From positions 1-64,000 of the forward strand of contig JBBDHV010000029.1 of NCBI GenBank assembly GCA_040880725.1: a DNA stretch of 64,000 nt, in the 5' to 3' direction. Both the position numbers and the translations under genes were made by a program. Of the stretch, positions 8,519 to 16,180 are shown piece by piece; positions within the stretch are counted from its first letter, which is position 1; each line of letters begins with the position of its first letter. The notes below the pieces were generated by a model. The model was not told the DNA's origin and searched no databases. It was given only the letters and a program-made list of their open reading frames with translations. The stretch is from DATHWB01 sp040880725. Its GTDB lineage: Bacteria > Actinomycetota > Acidimicrobiia > Spongiisociales > ZC4RG35.

Positions 8519-8703
8519 GGGGAAATCCGTAGAGACATGACTTGGCTGGTTTCTACCCGGACGAACGAAACCGCAAACCTGGGTCGGCCCTTGCAGGCCC
8601 GCGCTTGGCGAGGCTGCTCAGGCGGTCTGTTGCGCTTGACCGGCAACTCCACGGGCGCGTTGGTCCGCCCAGATCCGTCGGACGCGCTCGCGTTCTCGCC
8701 CAT

Positions 8704-9000
8704 TCATCCCGCCCAGACCCCATATTGCACCTCGTGGGTGATCGAGAACGCCAGACAGGCATCCTGGACCTGGCACTGCTCACAAATTGCCTTGGCGCGA
8801 GCCTCCTGGTCCGGGGTGAGTTCCCCGACGAAGAGGTCATGGTCCGCGTGGCTGCAGGCCGAGTGCTCCCTCCAGCCGGCCGGCGGTATCGGTAGACGCG
8901 CCCCCGCTGCCCGAAGCCGGCCCTCGTCCGCTCCGGCGCTCGTCGTGCCTCCGGCCGTTTCGGCCGTGTCGGGACGTTCCACTCCGGATAGCGGTTTCAT
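8704..9000 (-). CDS. WhiB-family iron-sulfur regulator, C-terminus lost by frameshift
   Basis: WhiB-like transcription factor (98 residues as read). The four cluster-binding cysteines are at about 49, 73, 76 and 82 (SACSHAD, CEQCQVQDAC), followed by the conserved turn YGVWAG. The frame then hits TGA at 8704-8706. One base earlier, the next frame reads MNGRERERVRRIW and continues to TGA at 8618-8620, exactly the basic DNA-binding tail WhiB proteins have after GVWxG. A single missing base near 8707 therefore explains the truncation. It may be a real mutation or a sequence error. ATG at 9000 has GGAGGA about 7 nt upstream and overlaps the metallothionein stop (ATGA). Confidence 0.85.
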   Translation of the reverse strand: MKPLSGVERPDTAETAGGTTSAGADEGRLRAAGARLPIPPAGWREHSACSHADHDLFVGELTPDQEARAKAICEQCQVQDACLAFSITHEVQYGVWAG

Positions 9001-9152
9001 GTCAGAGGTTCCTCCGCGTTCATCGGGCTGGCCGCGCACTCCTCATGACCGCACGGACAGGCGTCCATCGAGGCGTCCGATTGGCAGCCGGGGCTGCAAT
9101 ATTCGTTGCCGTCGGTGGTTTGGCAGTTACAGACGTCGTGTCCACATTCCAT
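8997..9152 (-). CDS. Bacterial metallothionein-like protein
   Basis: A 51-residue protein with 9 Cys and 2 His: MECGHDVCNCQT, NEYCSPGCQSD and ACPCGHEECAA. The CxC, YCSxxC and CxCGHxxC order is that of prokaryotic metallothioneins (SmtA/BmtA type), which bind zinc or other thiophilic metals in the cytoplasm. A good Shine-Dalgarno (AAGGAAA about 8 nt before ATG) precedes the start at 9152. The stop overlaps the WhiB start, and the WhiB ribosome binding site lies in its last codons, so the two are translationally coupled. Zinc-type transport genes follow within 0.5 kb, supporting a metal-buffering role. Confidence 0.85.
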   Translation of the reverse strand: MECGHDVCNCQTTDGNEYCSPGCQSDASMDACPCGHEECAASPMNAEEPLT

Positions 9153-9210
9153 TTCGTGTTTCCTTTCCTCGGCCGGGTAGCGGGATCACCTTTGGTGATG
9201 TGCGGGTACT

Positions 9211-9435
9211 TCAGTCGGATGGCACCGACTCCTCGGTTGGTGCGGCCGGCACGTCGACGTCGAGCCCGGTGCCGGAGCTCTGGATCCCGACCCCGAACCA
9301 CACCGCGAGCACGAGGAGAAGGACAACCAACACACCTGCAATGAAGCCTCCTGCTTCTGTGGGGGAGCGGCGTATGTCCGTCTCGTCTTGCTCGCGACGC
9401 TCGGGGAACCTGTTCGTTCGGGTCCGCTGCTTCAT
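9211..9435 (-). CDS. Small single-pass membrane protein
   Basis: A 74-residue protein of no recognised family. A basic N-terminus (KQRTRTNRFPERREQDE) is followed by one transmembrane helix (GGFIAGVLVVLLLVLAVWFG) and a short acidic, probably external C-terminus. The ribosome binding site is strong (GGAGG before the ATG at 9435). It lies 58 bp upstream of the metallothionein gene in the same direction and is probably cotranscribed. Confidence 0.7.
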   Translation of the reverse strand: MKQRTRTNRFPERREQDETDIRRSPTEAGGFIAGVLVVLLLVLAVWFGVGIQSSGTGLDVDVPAAPTEESVPSD

Positions 9436-9603
9436 CAGAGCCTCCTTCGACTCCGTTCACGGCAGCTCTTACCCAGACCTCCGACGTTTCATAGATCGCT
9501 TTTCTGCGTCCTGTGCCCACGGCGTCGCGCGGGTTCGTTCCGGGGGACGCGCGCGGCGATGTGAGCGGGCGTGAATCGTGCGACGCCGACCGGCGGGACG
9601 CGT

Positions 9604-10383
9604 TCAGGACCGCTGGTGCCGGTGGCGCTCCGGGGTGATGTGGGCGGGGTCGTCGATCGGCGGTACGCCATGGTCGCGGTGGAGCAGGCCCGGGCCGTAC
9701 GCCTCCGCGAGGTGGTCGTCGCTCAGCGTGAACTCGGGAGGTCCGGACGCAACGACTTGTCCGGCGAGGAGAATCACGTGGTCGGCGTCGCGCGCCTCGG
9801 ACAGGTCGTGGGTCGTCACCAGCACGGTGCACCCGAGGGCGTGCTCGTCGTGGATAACCTCGTCGATGGCGCGGGCGCTGGGCATGTCGAGTCCGGTCAT
9901 GGGCTCGTCCAGCATCAAGATGTCGTGGTCCTGGGCGAGCCCCTGGGCCACGAACACCCGCTGTCGCTGCCCTCCGGACAGCTCTTTGAGATGTCGCTCT
10001 GCGATTGCGACGATGTCCATCCTCCGAAGGGCGTCTTCGACGACTCGATGGTCTTCGGACGTGAACCGGCGGCGGGGTCCGGTGGTCGGGTAACGCCCCA
10101 TTGCCACGACCTCGCGGACGGTCACCGGGAGCGTTTCGTTGACCTTTGTGCTCTGGAACACGTAGGCCAGCCTGCGGTCTCTGCCTCCGACCGGGTGGAT
10201 CTCGATGGAGCCCGCAGACGGCGGGTGGAGTCCGGCAATCATGGCGAGCAGTGTCGACTTCCCGGATCCGTTGGGTCCGATCAGCGCGGTGATTGCTCCC
10301 GCCGGGACCGTGAAGTCCGAGGCGCGCAGGACCACCGTCCCTCCATAGGACGCCTCCACTCCCGTCCCCGTGATCGCCGTCAT
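9604..10383 (-). CDS. znuC: Zinc/manganese-type ABC transporter ATP-binding protein
   Basis: A 259-residue ABC ATPase. The Walker A is GPNGSGKST (about residue 37), the signature is LSGGQRQRVF, the Walker B ILMLDEP and the switch His is in TTHDLSEA. The sequence pattern (YVFQSTKVNETLPVTVREVV) fits the metal-type cluster that works with ZnuA/TroA binding proteins. The predicted binding protein and permease are encoded nearby on the other strand. The start is ATG at 10383. A leader of about 70 bp upstream resembles the one before the permease gene. Confidence 0.88.
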   Translation of the reverse strand: MTAITGTGVEASYGGTVVLRASDFTVPAGAITALIGPNGSGKSTLLAMIAGLHPPSAGSIEIHPVGGRDRRLAYVFQSTKVNETLPVTVREVVAMGRYPTTGPRRRFTSEDHRVVEDALRRMDIVAIAERHLKELSGGQRQRVFVAQGLAQDHDILMLDEPMTGLDMPSARAIDEVIHDEHALGCTVLVTTHDLSEARDADHVILLAGQVVASGPPEFTLSDDHLAEAYGPGLLHRDHGVPPIDDPAHITPERHRHQRS

Positions 10384-10460
10384 TGCCCCACCCCAACCGC
10401 CTGGCGAACCCAGGGTTCGTGGGGCGGTCTCAGCGCCCCGAGCGCCCAGGGTTCGGCGAG
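10384..10460 (-). promoter_or_regulatory. Leader shared with permease gene
   Basis: Read on the minus strand, this 77-bp segment contains GAACCCTGGGCGCTCGGGG, a GC-rich dyad and GAACCCTGGGTTCG just before the ATPase start. A similar sequence (roughly 70-75% by eye) precedes the permease gene at 12062-12134. It could be a common regulatory leader or a member of a repeat family. Confidence 0.45.
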
Positions 10461-10471
10461 TGTGCTCAGGG

Positions 10472-10900
10472 TCACTTGCATGATCCGCACCGGCCTTCCA
10501 CTTCGAGGGCATGGCCGGTGGGGGAGAAGGAGAGCGAGTCGACGATCTCGTGCACGAGTCGTTCGAGTTCCCGCTCCAGTGCCGGGTCGAGGTGAACGTC
10601 GTCAACGGCTCCGCACGACTCGCAGACAACGTGGTGATGGTGGCCCGCAGCCCACTCGGCGAGCTCATAGCGGGTGACGCCGCGGGCACCGTGGTGCGGA
10701 GTGAGCACCTCCGCCTCTTCCAGCACCGCGAGGGACCGGTACAGCGAGGACAGGGGAAGATCCAACTGGTCGAAGAGTTCTTGGGCGCTGCGAGGGCCAT
10801 CGGCGGCGCTGAGTGCCCGGATCACCGCCTGCCGCCCGCTCGTGTAGCGGACCCCGAGAGCGGCGAGCCGTTGGATGACCTGTTGGTCGAGTGTTTGCAC
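10472..10900 (-). CDS. zur: Fur-family metalloregulator, probably Zur
   Basis: A 142-residue Fur-superfamily repressor. The N-terminal winged helix has GVRYTSGRQAVIRAL and PLSSLYRSLAVLEEAEVL; the dimerisation domain has the metal-site pattern HHHHVVCESCG and a C-terminal CGSC, giving a structural zinc Cys4 site. The divergent binding-protein gene with a His-rich loop points to zinc, hence Zur, but Fur, Mur or Nur are possible. GTG at 10900 has GGAGA a few nucleotides upstream. Confidence 0.85.
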   Translation of the reverse strand: MQTLDQQVIQRLAALGVRYTSGRQAVIRALSAADGPRSAQELFDQLDLPLSSLYRSLAVLEEAEVLTPHHGARGVTRYELAEWAAGHHHHVVCESCGAVDDVHLDPALERELERLVHEIVDSLSFSPTGHALEVEGRCGSCK

Positions 10901-10958
10901 TTTTCTCCAGACCTCTGATACCTTGCCGACATGATGTTAGGAACGATTCTCATTTTCA
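10895..10958 (+). promoter_or_regulatory. Promoter with possible Zur/Fur operator
   Basis: On the plus strand, TTGCAC (10895-10900) and TACCTT (10919-10924) are 18 bp apart and end 6 bp before the ATG at 10931, which suits leaderless transcription of the binding-protein gene. Immediately inside, 10941-10958 reads on the minus strand TGAAAATGAGAATCG. Its first nine bases match the actinobacterial Zur consensus half TGANAATNA; the other half is poor. On the minus strand a TAACAT (10939-10934) could serve the regulator gene. Confidence 0.4.
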
Positions 10959-12007
10959 GCAAACGATCGGGAATTCGTTGGGCGGCTTCGATTCTTCCAC
11001 TGGCGTTGGTGCTGGGCGCATGCGGGAACGGAAGCTCGGCGAGCGAGGACCTCACGATCGTCGCCACCACCTCGATCGCGGGCGACCTGGTCGCACAGGT
11101 GGTCGGCGACGACGCCACCGTCGAGGTGCTGATGCCGATCGGCACCGATCCTCACGACTTCCAGCCTTCCTCCCAACAGGCCGCGTCCCTGCGGGATGCG
11201 GACCTGGTCGTGGCGTGGGGGCTGGGGCTCGAGGAAGGGATGGACGACGTCCTCGACAATGCCGCGTCTGATGGGGTCCGAATCATCGAGTTGTCTGCCC
11301 TGGTCGATCCGATGCCCTACGTCGAGGACCATGGCGACGGGGATCATGGCGACGGGGATCATGAGGACGGGGATCACGAGGACGAGGATCACGAGGACGG
11401 GGATCACGACGACGGGGATCACGACGACGGAGATCATGAGGGCGCGGATCATGGCGACGAGGACGGGCACGAACACGGCGGTCTCGACGCCCACACGTGG
11501 ATGGATCCGGTGCGGATGGCGACCGCAGTACGCGAGATCGGTGCGGCGCTGGGCGAGATCGACCCGAGCGGCGACTGGGCGGACCGGTCCGAACGTGCTG
11601 CGGACGAGTTGACGGACCTGCACGCCGAGGTTGAGTCGATCCTCGCGGTCGTCCCGCACGAACGTCGCAAGCTCGTCACCAATCACGACTCGTTCGGGTA
11701 CTTCGCCTCGCGCTACGACTTCGATGTCGTCGGCGTGGCCATTCCGGGCGGTTCCACCCTGGGGTCACCCTCGTCTGCACAACTCGCGAGTCTGATCGAC
11801 GCCATCCGTGATGCGGGCGTCGACGTGCTCTTCGCCGAGACGTCGAGTCCGGCCGCCCTCCTCGACTCCATCGCCGACGAGATCGAAGGCGTGCGCGTCG
11901 TTGGCCTGCTGGAAGGATCGCTGGCGGCACCCGGCGAGCCCGGTGACACATACGCCGAGATGATGGTGCTCAACGCCGAGACGATTGCAGAGGCGCTCGC
12001 GCCATGA
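10931..12007 (+). CDS. znuA: Zinc-type ABC transporter substrate-binding lipoprotein
   Basis: A 358-residue cluster A-I metal-binding protein. The signal peptide ends in a lipobox (LGAC, Cys at about residue 33). The N-lobe has VATTSIAGDLVAQVVG and GTDPHDFQPSS, including the first metal His. A very His/Asp-rich insertion (about residues 134-182, many DHxDGDH repeats) follows, typical of ZnuA proteins specific for zinc, then HTWMDPVRM, NHDSFGYFASRY and DVLFAETSSP of the C-lobe. The insertion is built from 15-bp direct repeats. ATG at 10931 fits the leaderless promoter. It sits outside the membrane and feeds the permease encoded at 12135. Confidence 0.9.
   Translation: MMLGTILIFSKRSGIRWAASILPLALVLGACGNGSSASEDLTIVATTSIAGDLVAQVVGDDATVEVLMPIGTDPHDFQPSSQQAASLRDADLVVAWGLGLEEGMDDVLDNAASDGVRIIELSALVDPMPYVEDHGDGDHGDGDHEDGDHEDEDHEDGDHDDGDHDDGDHEGADHGDEDGHEHGGLDAHTWMDPVRMATAVREIGAALGEIDPSGDWADRSERAADELTDLHAEVESILAVVPHERRKLVTNHDSFGYFASRYDFDVVGVAIPGGSTLGSPSSAQLASLIDAIRDAGVDVLFAETSSPAALLDSIADEIEGVRVVGLLEGSLAAPGEPGDTYAEMMVLNAETIAEALAP
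11332..11462 (+). repeat. In-frame 15-bp direct repeats of the His-rich loop
   Basis: About nine tandem units resembling GGGGATCATGGCGAC or GGGGATCACGAGGAC encode a five-residue GDHxD repeat in the zinc-binding loop. Units differ by one to three bases. Copy number may vary between strains by slippage. Confidence 0.8.
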
Positions 12008-12061
12008 ATCGGGAGGCGCACCCGTGGCCGAAACCGCCGGATGCGTTGTGGGATGCTGAAC

Positions 12062-12134
12062 TGTGGGCTCTCGGGGCGCTCTCCGCGCCCCCAGAACCCA
12101 GGGTTCGCAGGGCGACGGTGGGCGGAGGGGTGAG
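12062..12134 (+). promoter_or_regulatory. Leader shared with ATPase gene
   Basis: This segment has GGGCTCTCGGGGCGCT, a dyad, and AGAACCCAGGGTTCGCAGGG, then the ribosome binding site GGAGGGG and ATG at 12135. It resembles the reverse complement of 10384-10460, so each transporter component gene is preceded by the same kind of sequence. Function is unknown. Confidence 0.45.
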
Positions 12135-12953
12135 ATGGATTGGTTGATCGAGCCGTTCGAGTTGGGGTTCCAGCAGCGGGCGTTCTTCGGAGCGGCCCTG
12201 GCTGCGGTGGCGACCGCGGTGGTTGGGACTTGGGTCATCGTCCGTGGGATGACCTTTCTCGGTGACGCGTTGGTGCACGGCGTCATTCCCGGCATCGCCC
12301 TGGCGATCGTCCTCGACGTGCCTCCGATCCTCGGCGCGGCGGCTGCGGCGGCAGTGATGATCGGCGGGATCAATCTCGTCCACCGTCAGACAGCCTTCAA
12401 CGAGGACACGGGCATCGGGCTGCTCTTCGTGGGAATGCTCGGGCTCGGAGTCATCCTCGTATCGAGAACACCGTCGTACACCGGAAGCCTCACCACCCTG
12501 CTCTTCGGAGACGTGCTCGGCGTGACGGTCGGCGATGTGATCTTCGTCGCCGGGGTCGCTTTGGTCGCGATCATGTTGTCGATCGCCTTCTACCGCCACT
12601 TCCTGGTGCTGTCGTTCAACGAGCACAAGGCGAAGCTCTTCGGCCTCGCCCCAGGTCTCGCCCACGCTCTGCTCCTCGGCCTGATGACCCTCGCCATCGT
12701 CGGGTCGTCCCAGACGGTCGGCACTCTGCTCGTCTTCGGGCTGCTGGTCGGGCCACCGGCCACGGCAGCCCTCCTGGTGCGGCGGGTTCCGACCATGATG
12801 GCGACCGCGGCCGGCATCGGGGTCGTCTCAGTGGCGATCGGCCTGATCGTCAGCTACCACGCCGACATCGCCGGTTCGGCGACGATGGCGGTGGTGCCGA
12901 TCGTGCTGTTCTTCGCGGTGCTGGCCTACCGCCAGCTCATCCCGCGACGCTGA
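12135..12953 (+). CDS. znuB: Zinc/manganese-type ABC transporter permease
   Basis: A 272-residue integral membrane protein of the ABC-3 family with about eight hydrophobic segments. Family features include FFGAALAAVATAVVGTWVIV, GMTFLGDALVHGVIPGIALA (the conserved SDALSHAVLPG-like segment) and a C-terminal MAVVPIVLFFAVLAY. ATG at 12135 has GGAGGGG upstream. Together with the ATPase and binding protein it completes one metal importer, although the ATPase gene lies on the opposite strand across the regulator. Confidence 0.9.
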   Translation: MDWLIEPFELGFQQRAFFGAALAAVATAVVGTWVIVRGMTFLGDALVHGVIPGIALAIVLDVPPILGAAAAAAVMIGGINLVHRQTAFNEDTGIGLLFVGMLGLGVILVSRTPSYTGSLTTLLFGDVLGVTVGDVIFVAGVALVAIMLSIAFYRHFLVLSFNEHKAKLFGLAPGLAHALLLGLMTLAIVGSSQTVGTLLVFGLLVGPPATAALLVRRVPTMMATAAGIGVVSVAIGLIVSYHADIAGSATMAVVPIVLFFAVLAYRQLIPRR

Positions 12954-13092
12954 CAGGGTCAGCGGATAGGCAGGCGGGCTTCGCCGACTGTTTCTCTGTT
13001 CCGCCCGAAAAAGCTTCGCTTTCGGGCAGGAAGCCGACGGATGGGGCTCGCGAGCTCGCCCAATACGTCGGCTTCGGAGCGACAGGGTCAGC
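12953..13092. repeat. Dispersed repeat with internal hairpins
   Basis: The segment begins with the 23-bp repeat also at 3854, overlapping the permease stop, and ends with ACAGGGTCAGC overlapping the korB stop. TGACAGGGTCA supplies TGA on both strands. Between them are two dyads: GCCCGAAA with TTTCGGGC, and GTCGGCTTC-like copies in opposite orientation. It probably also ends transcription from both convergent genes. Confidence 0.6.
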
Positions 13093-14098
13093 CGACGTTC
13101 CAGGTTCCCTGCGACGCCAAGAGTGCACCCAGGTCGCCAGGTCCCCGCTTGGCCTGGGCGTCGACCAGCTGCGCGGACATCTGGTCTTCGTAGACCGCTC
13201 GTTCGACGTTGCGGAACACGCCGAGAGGGGTCGGACCGTACGGTCCGTGCGACAGGCGGCTCAAGGAAAAGGCGACGCTCGGATCGTCCCGCGACGGATC
13301 GTGGACGAGAATCTCGGAGTCCGAGACGGATGAACGATCCACGATCTGGCACTGGCCGTCCCGGAAGATCACCGCTTTGGAGTCGCCCTCGCCGAAGATG
13401 ATCGGCTTCCCCGGTGTCATGTCGATGCGGTTCTGGACGCGCTCTTCTTTGCCCGTGAGCTGGATGAACGCCTTGTCGTTGAACACGTTGCAGTTCTGAT
13501 AGATCTCGATCAGCGCCGCCCCCTTGTGGGCCTGGGCGGCTTCGAGCATCTCGATGGTGTGGTTGCGATCCATGTCGAGTGTCCGGGCGACGAAACCCGC
13601 TTCGGCACCGAGCGCGAGACTGATCGGGTTGAACGGATAGTCAAGGGAACCTGCCGGCGTCGACTTGGTGCGTTTGCCGACCTCCGAGGTCGGGGAGTAC
13701 TGGCCCTTGGTCAGACCGTAGATCTGGTTGTTGAACAACAGGATCTTGATGTTCAGGTTCCGTCGCAGCGCATGGATCAGGTGGTTTCCGCCGATCGAGA
13801 GCGCATCACCGTCCCCGGTGATCACCCATACCGACAGGTCGGGGCGGGAGGCGGCGAGACCCGAAGCGATGGCCGGCGCCCGACCGTGGATCGAGTGCAT
13901 GCCGTAGGTGTTCATGTAGTACGGGAAGCGGGAGGAACAGCCGATACCGGAGACGAAGACGATCTTCTCCCTGTCGACTCCCATCGTCGCCATGTAGTTC
14001 TGCACCGACGCCAGGATCGTGTAGTCGCCGCAGCCGGGACACCACCGGACCTCCTGATCCGTCTGGAAGTCCTTGCGGGTGTAGGTGGGTGCTGTCAT
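13088..14098 (-). CDS. korB: 2-oxoacid:ferredoxin oxidoreductase beta subunit
   Basis: A 336-residue thiamine-diphosphate-binding beta subunit. It shows the cluster-ligand Cys region WCPGCGDYTIL (residues 19-29), SGIGCSSRFPYY and the ThDP/Mg motif GDGDALSIGGNHL (95-107) with NIKILLFNN. This form is the KorB subunit of 2-oxoglutarate:ferredoxin oxidoreductase used in many actinobacteria in the TCA cycle; pyruvate as substrate cannot be excluded. It lies one base downstream of korA and is surely cotranscribed. Confidence 0.92.
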   Translation of the reverse strand: MTAPTYTRKDFQTDQEVRWCPGCGDYTILASVQNYMATMGVDREKIVFVSGIGCSSRFPYYMNTYGMHSIHGRAPAIASGLAASRPDLSVWVITGDGDALSIGGNHLIHALRRNLNIKILLFNNQIYGLTKGQYSPTSEVGKRTKSTPAGSLDYPFNPISLALGAEAGFVARTLDMDRNHTIEMLEAAQAHKGAALIEIYQNCNVFNDKAFIQLTGKEERVQNRIDMTPGKPIIFGEGDSKAVIFRDGQCQIVDRSSVSDSEILVHDPSRDDPSVAFSLSRLSHGPYGPTPLGVFRNVERAVYEDQMSAQLVDAQAKRGPGDLGALLASQGTWNVG

Positions 14099-14099
14099 C

Positions 14100-15965
14100 T
14101 CAGATCATCTCCAGGATGCGTTGTTCGATGTCGGTGACTTTGAACGGTTCACCGGAGACATGGTTGATGCCTTCGGCGGGTACGAGAAAGTTCGCGCGGA
14201 TGAGGAACCGCAACTGACCGGTGTTCAATTCCGGAATGAGGACCCGCGGGTACCGGGCGAGTACTTCTTCGAGGTTGGAGGGGAACGGGTTCAGATGTCG
14301 AAGATGCGCCGTGGCGACCTTGCCGCCGGCGAGGCGAACCCGACGTGCGGCCGCCCGGATCACCCCGAGGGTCGAGCCCCATCCCAGCACGAGCACCTCG
14401 GCGTCGTCATCACCGTGGATCTCCACCGGCGGGATGTCGTCGGCGATTCCCTTGATCTTCCATGCTCTGGTGTCGGTCATGAGCTGATGGTTCTCAGGTT
14501 CGTACGACACGTTGCCGGTGACTGCTGCTTTCTCGAGGCCACCGATCCGATGTTCGAGGCCGGGCGTTCCCGGGACCGCCCACGGTCGGGAGAACGTCTC
14601 GATGTCACGCTCGTACGGGAGGAACGACCCGTCGGGTCCGTTCGGCTGGGTGGTGAAGGGCACCGAGATGTCCGGCAGGGAATCGACGTCCGGCAGCTTC
14701 CACGGTTCGGACCCGTTGGCGATCAGATTGTCCGAGAGCAGGATCACCGGAGTCATGTACTTGAGAGCCAGGCGGGCTGCCTCGATCGCGGTGGCGAAGG
14801 CATCGGAAGGCGACGCCGCCGCAACGACGGGAAGTGGCGACTCGCCGTGCCGGCCGAACAGCGAAAACAGCAGATCCGACTGTTCGGGCTTGGTGGGCAG
14901 GCCAGTCGAGGGACCGCCCCGTTGAACGTTCAGCACGACGAGGGGCAGTTCGGTCATGAGGGCGAGGGAGATCGCTTCGCTCTTGAGCGCGATTCCAGGT
15001 CCCGACGAACCCGTGACAGCCAGCGCTCCACCGAAGGCGGCGCCGATGGCGGCACCGATTCCGGCGATCTCGTCCTCGGCCTGGAAGGTCCTGACACCGA
15101 AGTTCTTCTGCTTGGACAGTTCGTGGAGCACGTCGGATGCCGGCGTGATCGGATAGGTGCCGTAGAAGAGCGGGAGTCGGGCCGCCTGGGCGGCAGCCAC
15201 CAGGCCCCAAGCCAGCGCAGTGTTGCCGGTGATCTGGGTATAGGTGCCGGGGGAGAGCTTTGCCGGCTTGACCAGGTAGGTCGTGCGCGTGGCTTCGGTG
15301 GCGAAGCCGAACGTGTAGCCCGCCCGGAACGCCAGTTCGTTGGCCTTTCCGACCTCCGGCTTGTTCTTGAACTTGGCCGCGATCCACTCGAGCGTGGTCT
15401 CCTGCGGCCGGTTGAACAGCCAGGCGAGGAGACCGAGCGCGAAGAAGTTCTTCGAGCGAAGCACGTCGCGTCCGCTCACGCCCGACTCTGCGACCGCCTC
15501 CTTGGTGAGGCGCTCCATCGGCACCTGAATCACCTTGTACCCGGCGAGGGAACCGTCGGTGAGCGGGTTCGTCTCGTAGCCCGCCTTGGCGAGGTTGCGC
15601 TCCTCGAACGCCTCCTCGTTGACGATGAGCGTGCCGTTCTCCCGCAGGTCGGCGAGGTTGGACTTCAGGGCGGCGGGGTTCATCGCGACGAGGCAGTCCG
15701 GCTGGTCGCCGGCCGTGAGAATGTCGAAGTCGGCGATCTGGACCTGGAACGAACTCACTCCCGGGAGCGTGCCTGCGGGAGCACGAATCTCGGCGGGGAA
15801 ACTCGGCAGAGTGGCGAGGTCGTTGCCGAACGCGGCGGAGGCGTCGGTGAAACGTCCCCCCGCGAGCTGCATGCCGTCTCCCGAGTCACCGGCGAGACGG
15901 ATGATGACCTTCTCGATTTCGACGGTATCGGCAGTCTGTTCCAGAGTGGCCGTTTCCTCAGTCAC
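14100..15965 (-). CDS. korA: 2-oxoacid:ferredoxin oxidoreductase fused gamma/alpha subunit
   Basis: A 621-residue protein with the gamma domain first (VIIRLAGDSGDGMQLAGG, residues about 20-190) and the alpha domain after it (GNTALAWGLVAAAQAARLP, FYGTYPITPASDVLHEL, QAEDEIAGIGAAIGAAFGG). This gamma-alpha fusion is the usual form in aerobic actinobacteria (KorA). It oxidatively decarboxylates 2-oxoglutarate with KorB and passes electrons to ferredoxin. The start is GTG at 15965. No ferredoxin gene is adjacent. Confidence 0.92.
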   Translation of the reverse strand: MTEETATLEQTADTVEIEKVIIRLAGDSGDGMQLAGGRFTDASAAFGNDLATLPSFPAEIRAPAGTLPGVSSFQVQIADFDILTAGDQPDCLVAMNPAALKSNLADLRENGTLIVNEEAFEERNLAKAGYETNPLTDGSLAGYKVIQVPMERLTKEAVAESGVSGRDVLRSKNFFALGLLAWLFNRPQETTLEWIAAKFKNKPEVGKANELAFRAGYTFGFATEATRTTYLVKPAKLSPGTYTQITGNTALAWGLVAAAQAARLPLFYGTYPITPASDVLHELSKQKNFGVRTFQAEDEIAGIGAAIGAAFGGALAVTGSSGPGIALKSEAISLALMTELPLVVLNVQRGGPSTGLPTKPEQSDLLFSLFGRHGESPLPVVAAASPSDAFATAIEAARLALKYMTPVILLSDNLIANGSEPWKLPDVDSLPDISVPFTTQPNGPDGSFLPYERDIETFSRPWAVPGTPGLEHRIGGLEKAAVTGNVSYEPENHQLMTDTRAWKIKGIADDIPPVEIHGDDDAEVLVLGWGSTLGVIRAAARRVRLAGGKVATAHLRHLNPFPSNLEEVLARYPRVLIPELNTGQLRFLIRANFLVPAEGINHVSGEPFKVTDIEQRILEMI

Positions 15966-16022
15966 GGGCCTTCACTTCCTCTTTGTGCGCGCCAAGGAGG
16001 CGTCGGGTTGGTAGGTATCGGC

Positions 16023-16038
16023 CGGACCCTTCGGTCCG
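16023..16038. terminator. Short hairpin between amidase and korA
   Basis: CGGACC, a CTTC loop and GGTCCG form a perfect 6-bp stem in the 215-bp gap between the amidase stop and the korA start. It may end transcription of the upstream amidase operon or shape the korA leader. Otherwise I see no feature in this gap. Confidence 0.35.
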
Positions 16039-16180
16039 CGCCATCGACTGTTTGCATCGGCGTCCGCGGCCCTGATCTGAACCTGGGAGAGAGCCGTTGG
16101 CTGTGCTGTCAAAGCAATGCCGATGATAGGCACACCCCGGAGACATCAAACGTTTCCCCGCCGGACGGCACACGGTGTCG

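Noticed and set aside
8700..8712. Programmed -1 frameshift in WhiB as the preferred explanation
   Set aside because: No heptameric slippery site or downstream pseudoknot is evident; a missing base is simpler.
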